DNA of 8,013 nt, taken from contig DAHWNE010000091.1 in NCBI GenBank assembly GCA_027340195.1, forward strand, positions 1-8,013, read 5' to 3'. Position 1 is the first letter of the stretch. Every line of letters begins with the position of its first letter. The position numbers and the translations under genes were made by a program. The notes beneath the pieces were generated by a model that searched no databases, had not been told where the DNA came from, and was given only the letters and a program-made list of their open reading frames with translations. This document shows, one piece after another, positions 6,847 to 8,013 of the stretch. This stretch comes from Acetobacteraceae bacterium (lineage in GTDB: Bacteria > Pseudomonadota > Alphaproteobacteria > Acetobacterales > Acetobacteraceae).

Positions 6847-7207
6847 TGCGCCGGACGGTATTGGCGGCGTCCACCACGATCATGTCGAAGCGCACGCCTT
6901 CGGTTCCCCAGTCGGGATGCTCGGCGAGCACCAGCTCGGTGGCGGTGTATAGACGGTGGCGCTGACGCAGGGTGAGGGAGGCAGCGGCATCGGCCAACCG
7001 CGGCCGGGCCTTCACCTCCACCACCGACATCAGCCCTGAGCGCTGAGCGAGAAGGTCGATTTCCCCGGCTTGCGTGCGGACACGCCGGCCCAGAATTTCC
7101 CACCCGTCCCGTTCCAGCGCTTGCGCGGCCAGGGCCTCGGCCTCCCGGCCGCGCGACGCGGCCCGTTTGCCGCGCGAAGACCGCTGTGCCGGTGATGCGA
7201 TGGTCAT
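6812..7207 (-). CDS. yraN: YraN / UPF0102 family protein (endonuclease-like fold)
   Basis: This 131-residue protein belongs to the UPF0102 (YraN) family, whose members have a restriction-endonuclease-like fold; the cellular role is not firmly known, with nucleic-acid processing suspected. The signature is clear: [20 protein letters not shown] (20-39), then GEIDLLA (48-54) carrying Glu49 and Asp51, then VVEVKAR (62-68) carrying Glu64 and Lys66. Together these form the D-x(n)-ExK type catalytic pattern. RFDMIVV (106-112) is the expected C-terminal strand. The first 19 residues are a basic, Ser/Arg-rich extension that is probably disordered. The ATG overlaps the pdxA stop codon as ATGA, and a GGAG (7213-7216) lies 5 bases upstream inside pdxA, so translation is probably coupled. 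The C-terminal codons include a run of eight G on the coding strand and overlap the adenosyltransferase gene tail to tail. Confidence 0.93.
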   Translation of the reverse strand: MTIASPAQRSSRGKRAASRGREAEALAAQALERDGWEILGRRVRTQAGEIDLLAQRSGLMSVVEVKARPRLADAAASLTLRQRHRLYTATELVLAEHPDWGTEGVRFDMIVVDAANTVRRIKDAFRGGMMG

Positions 7208-8013
7208 CGTTGCTCCGAAAGGGTGCCTGCAAGGTCGAGGGCGGCGATGAGGCTGGACGGATCCGCGATGCCCTGCCCGGCGATGTCATAGGCCGTGCCA
7301 TGGTCGGGCGAGGTGCGAACGATCGGCATCCCCAAAGTTATATTCACCCCACGATCCATGTCAAGCGTTTTGAGAGGAATCAACGCCTGGTCGTGATACA
7401 TGCAGATCGCGGCGTCGTAGCTGGCGCGCGCCCGGGCGGTGAACATCGTATCCGGCGGCCAGGGGCCGGAAATCTGTTCCCCCTCCGCGGTCAGCGCGGC
7501 GATGGCGGGGGCGATGAGGTCGCGTTCCTCGGTGCCGAGTGCTCCGTCTTCTCCGGCATGGGGGTTGAGCCCGGCGATCGCCAGCCGCGGATGCGGGATG
7601 GCGAATTCCCGTCGCAGCGCCGCCGCGGTCGTGCGGGCGGCGGCGATGATCCGCTCGGTGCTCAGCGCCGCGATTGCCGCGCGCAGGCTGACATGCACCG
7701 TCACCGGGACCACCCGCAACCCCGGGATGGCCAGCATCATCTCTTGCCGCCCGCTGGTTCCGGTCAGCGCGGCCAGGAACTCGGTATGCCCCGGGTAGGA
7801 AAAGCCGGCGCCGTAGAGTGCCGCCTTGTTGATCGGGTTGGTGACCAGCGCGCGCGCCTGCCCCGCGAGCGTCAACCGCGCCGCCGTCTCGATGGAGCGG
7901 ATGACCGCCGGGGCATTTGCCGGGTCGGGCCGGCCGGGCATCGCGGGTGCGGCGAGCGACACCGGATACACCGGCAGCGCCTTGGAGCACCCCGCCGGAT
8001 CGGCGGAATCGGC
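7204..8013 (-). CDS. pdxA: 4-hydroxythreonine-4-phosphate dehydrogenase PdxA, N-terminus missing
   Basis: PdxA oxidises 4-phosphooxy-threonine with NAD; the product decarboxylates to the amino-ketone used with deoxyxylulose phosphate by PdxJ to make pyridoxine phosphate (vitamin B6). The visible 269 codons stay open to the right edge, reading ALPVYPVSL near the start, so the true start is outside; the family is about 330 residues long. Key motifs in order are [22 protein letters not shown] (substrate-binding His-Thr), [18 protein letters not shown] and [11 protein letters not shown]. The histidines of the last three correspond to the three divalent-metal ligands of the family. [13 protein letters not shown] follows near the C-terminus. 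The TGA stop overlaps the yraN ATG by the shared ATGA, so both genes are one transcription unit. PdxA2-type paralogues exist in other pathways, but nothing here points to one. Confidence 0.96.
   Translation of the reverse strand, partial: ADSADPAGCSKALPVYPVSLAAPAMPGRPDPANAPAVIRSIETAARLTLAGQARALVTNPINKAALYGAGFSYPGHTEFLAALTGTSGRQEMMLAIPGLRVVPVTVHVSLRAAIAALSTERIIAAARTTAAALRREFAIPHPRLAIAGLNPHAGEDGALGTEERDLIAPAIAALTAEGEQISGPWPPDTMFTARARASYDAAICMYHDQALIPLKTLDMDRGVNITLGMPIVRTSPDHGTAYDIAGQGIADPSSLIAALDLAGTLSEQR
7213..7216 (-). promoter_or_regulatory. Ribosome binding site of yraN inside the end of pdxA
   Basis: On the minus strand GGAG lies 5 bases before the yraN ATG at 7207, within the last codons of pdxA. 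Together with the ATGA overlap (7204-7207) it supports coupled reinitiation and decides the yraN start. Confidence 0.6.

Noticed and set aside
7335..7345. A local AT-rich patch (AAAGTTATATT) that resembles a promoter -10 region
   Set aside because: It lies inside pdxA and encodes the conserved VNITLG stretch near the metal/substrate site, so amino-acid constraint explains it.

Overview
The window is GC-rich and densely coded, and reads as ordinary chromosomal housekeeping DNA from an alphaproteobacterium. The supporting signs are the strong G/C bias at third codon positions, an NADPH-type glutamate synthase whose small-subunit gene lies upstream of the large one, a PhbB-type acetoacetyl-CoA reductase ending in GGQHMY, and a PduO-type cobalamin adenosyltransferase. 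An acetic-acid-bacterium or Rhodospirillales relative is plausible, but that is inference. I see no rRNA, tRNA, CRISPR array, insertion sequence or phage gene.

Layout. Bases 1-316 are the 3' end of gltD (+), followed almost immediately by complete gltB (+, 336-4880). These two subunits form glutamate synthase, which makes glutamate from glutamine and 2-oxoglutarate. Converging on gltB, with only 22 bases between the stop codons, is phbB (-, 4903-5625), an NADPH-dependent acetoacetyl-CoA reductase for polyhydroxybutyrate synthesis. An 11-bp GC stem with the gltB stop codon in its loop sits at this junction. A 174-base divergent spacer separates phbB from a small secreted protein gene (+, 5800-6129) of unknown function. 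That spacer holds a 7-bp hairpin close to the small gene's ribosome binding site. A 108-base gap with a 12-bp perfect stem then leads to the adenosyltransferase gene (+, 6238-6846).

The 3' end of the adenosyltransferase gene overlaps by 35 bases the 3' end of yraN (-, 6812-7207). yraN is itself coupled through an ATGA overlap to pdxA (-, 7204 to beyond the window edge), a vitamin B6 biosynthesis dehydrogenase. No gene-free stretch exceeds 300 bases.

The genes do not form one pathway. They are three transcription blocks: gltD-gltB; phbB alone; and pdxA-yraN converging on the adenosyltransferase gene. I found no convincing undescribed system. The points most worth a second look are the small secreted two-cysteine protein and its leader hairpin, and the C8/G8 run inside the overlapping 3' ends of the adenosyltransferase gene and yraN, where a one-base change would lengthen either protein. 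Also notable is a ribosome-binding-like site upstream of the adenosyltransferase gene that fits tiny leader ORFs better than the gene's own start.
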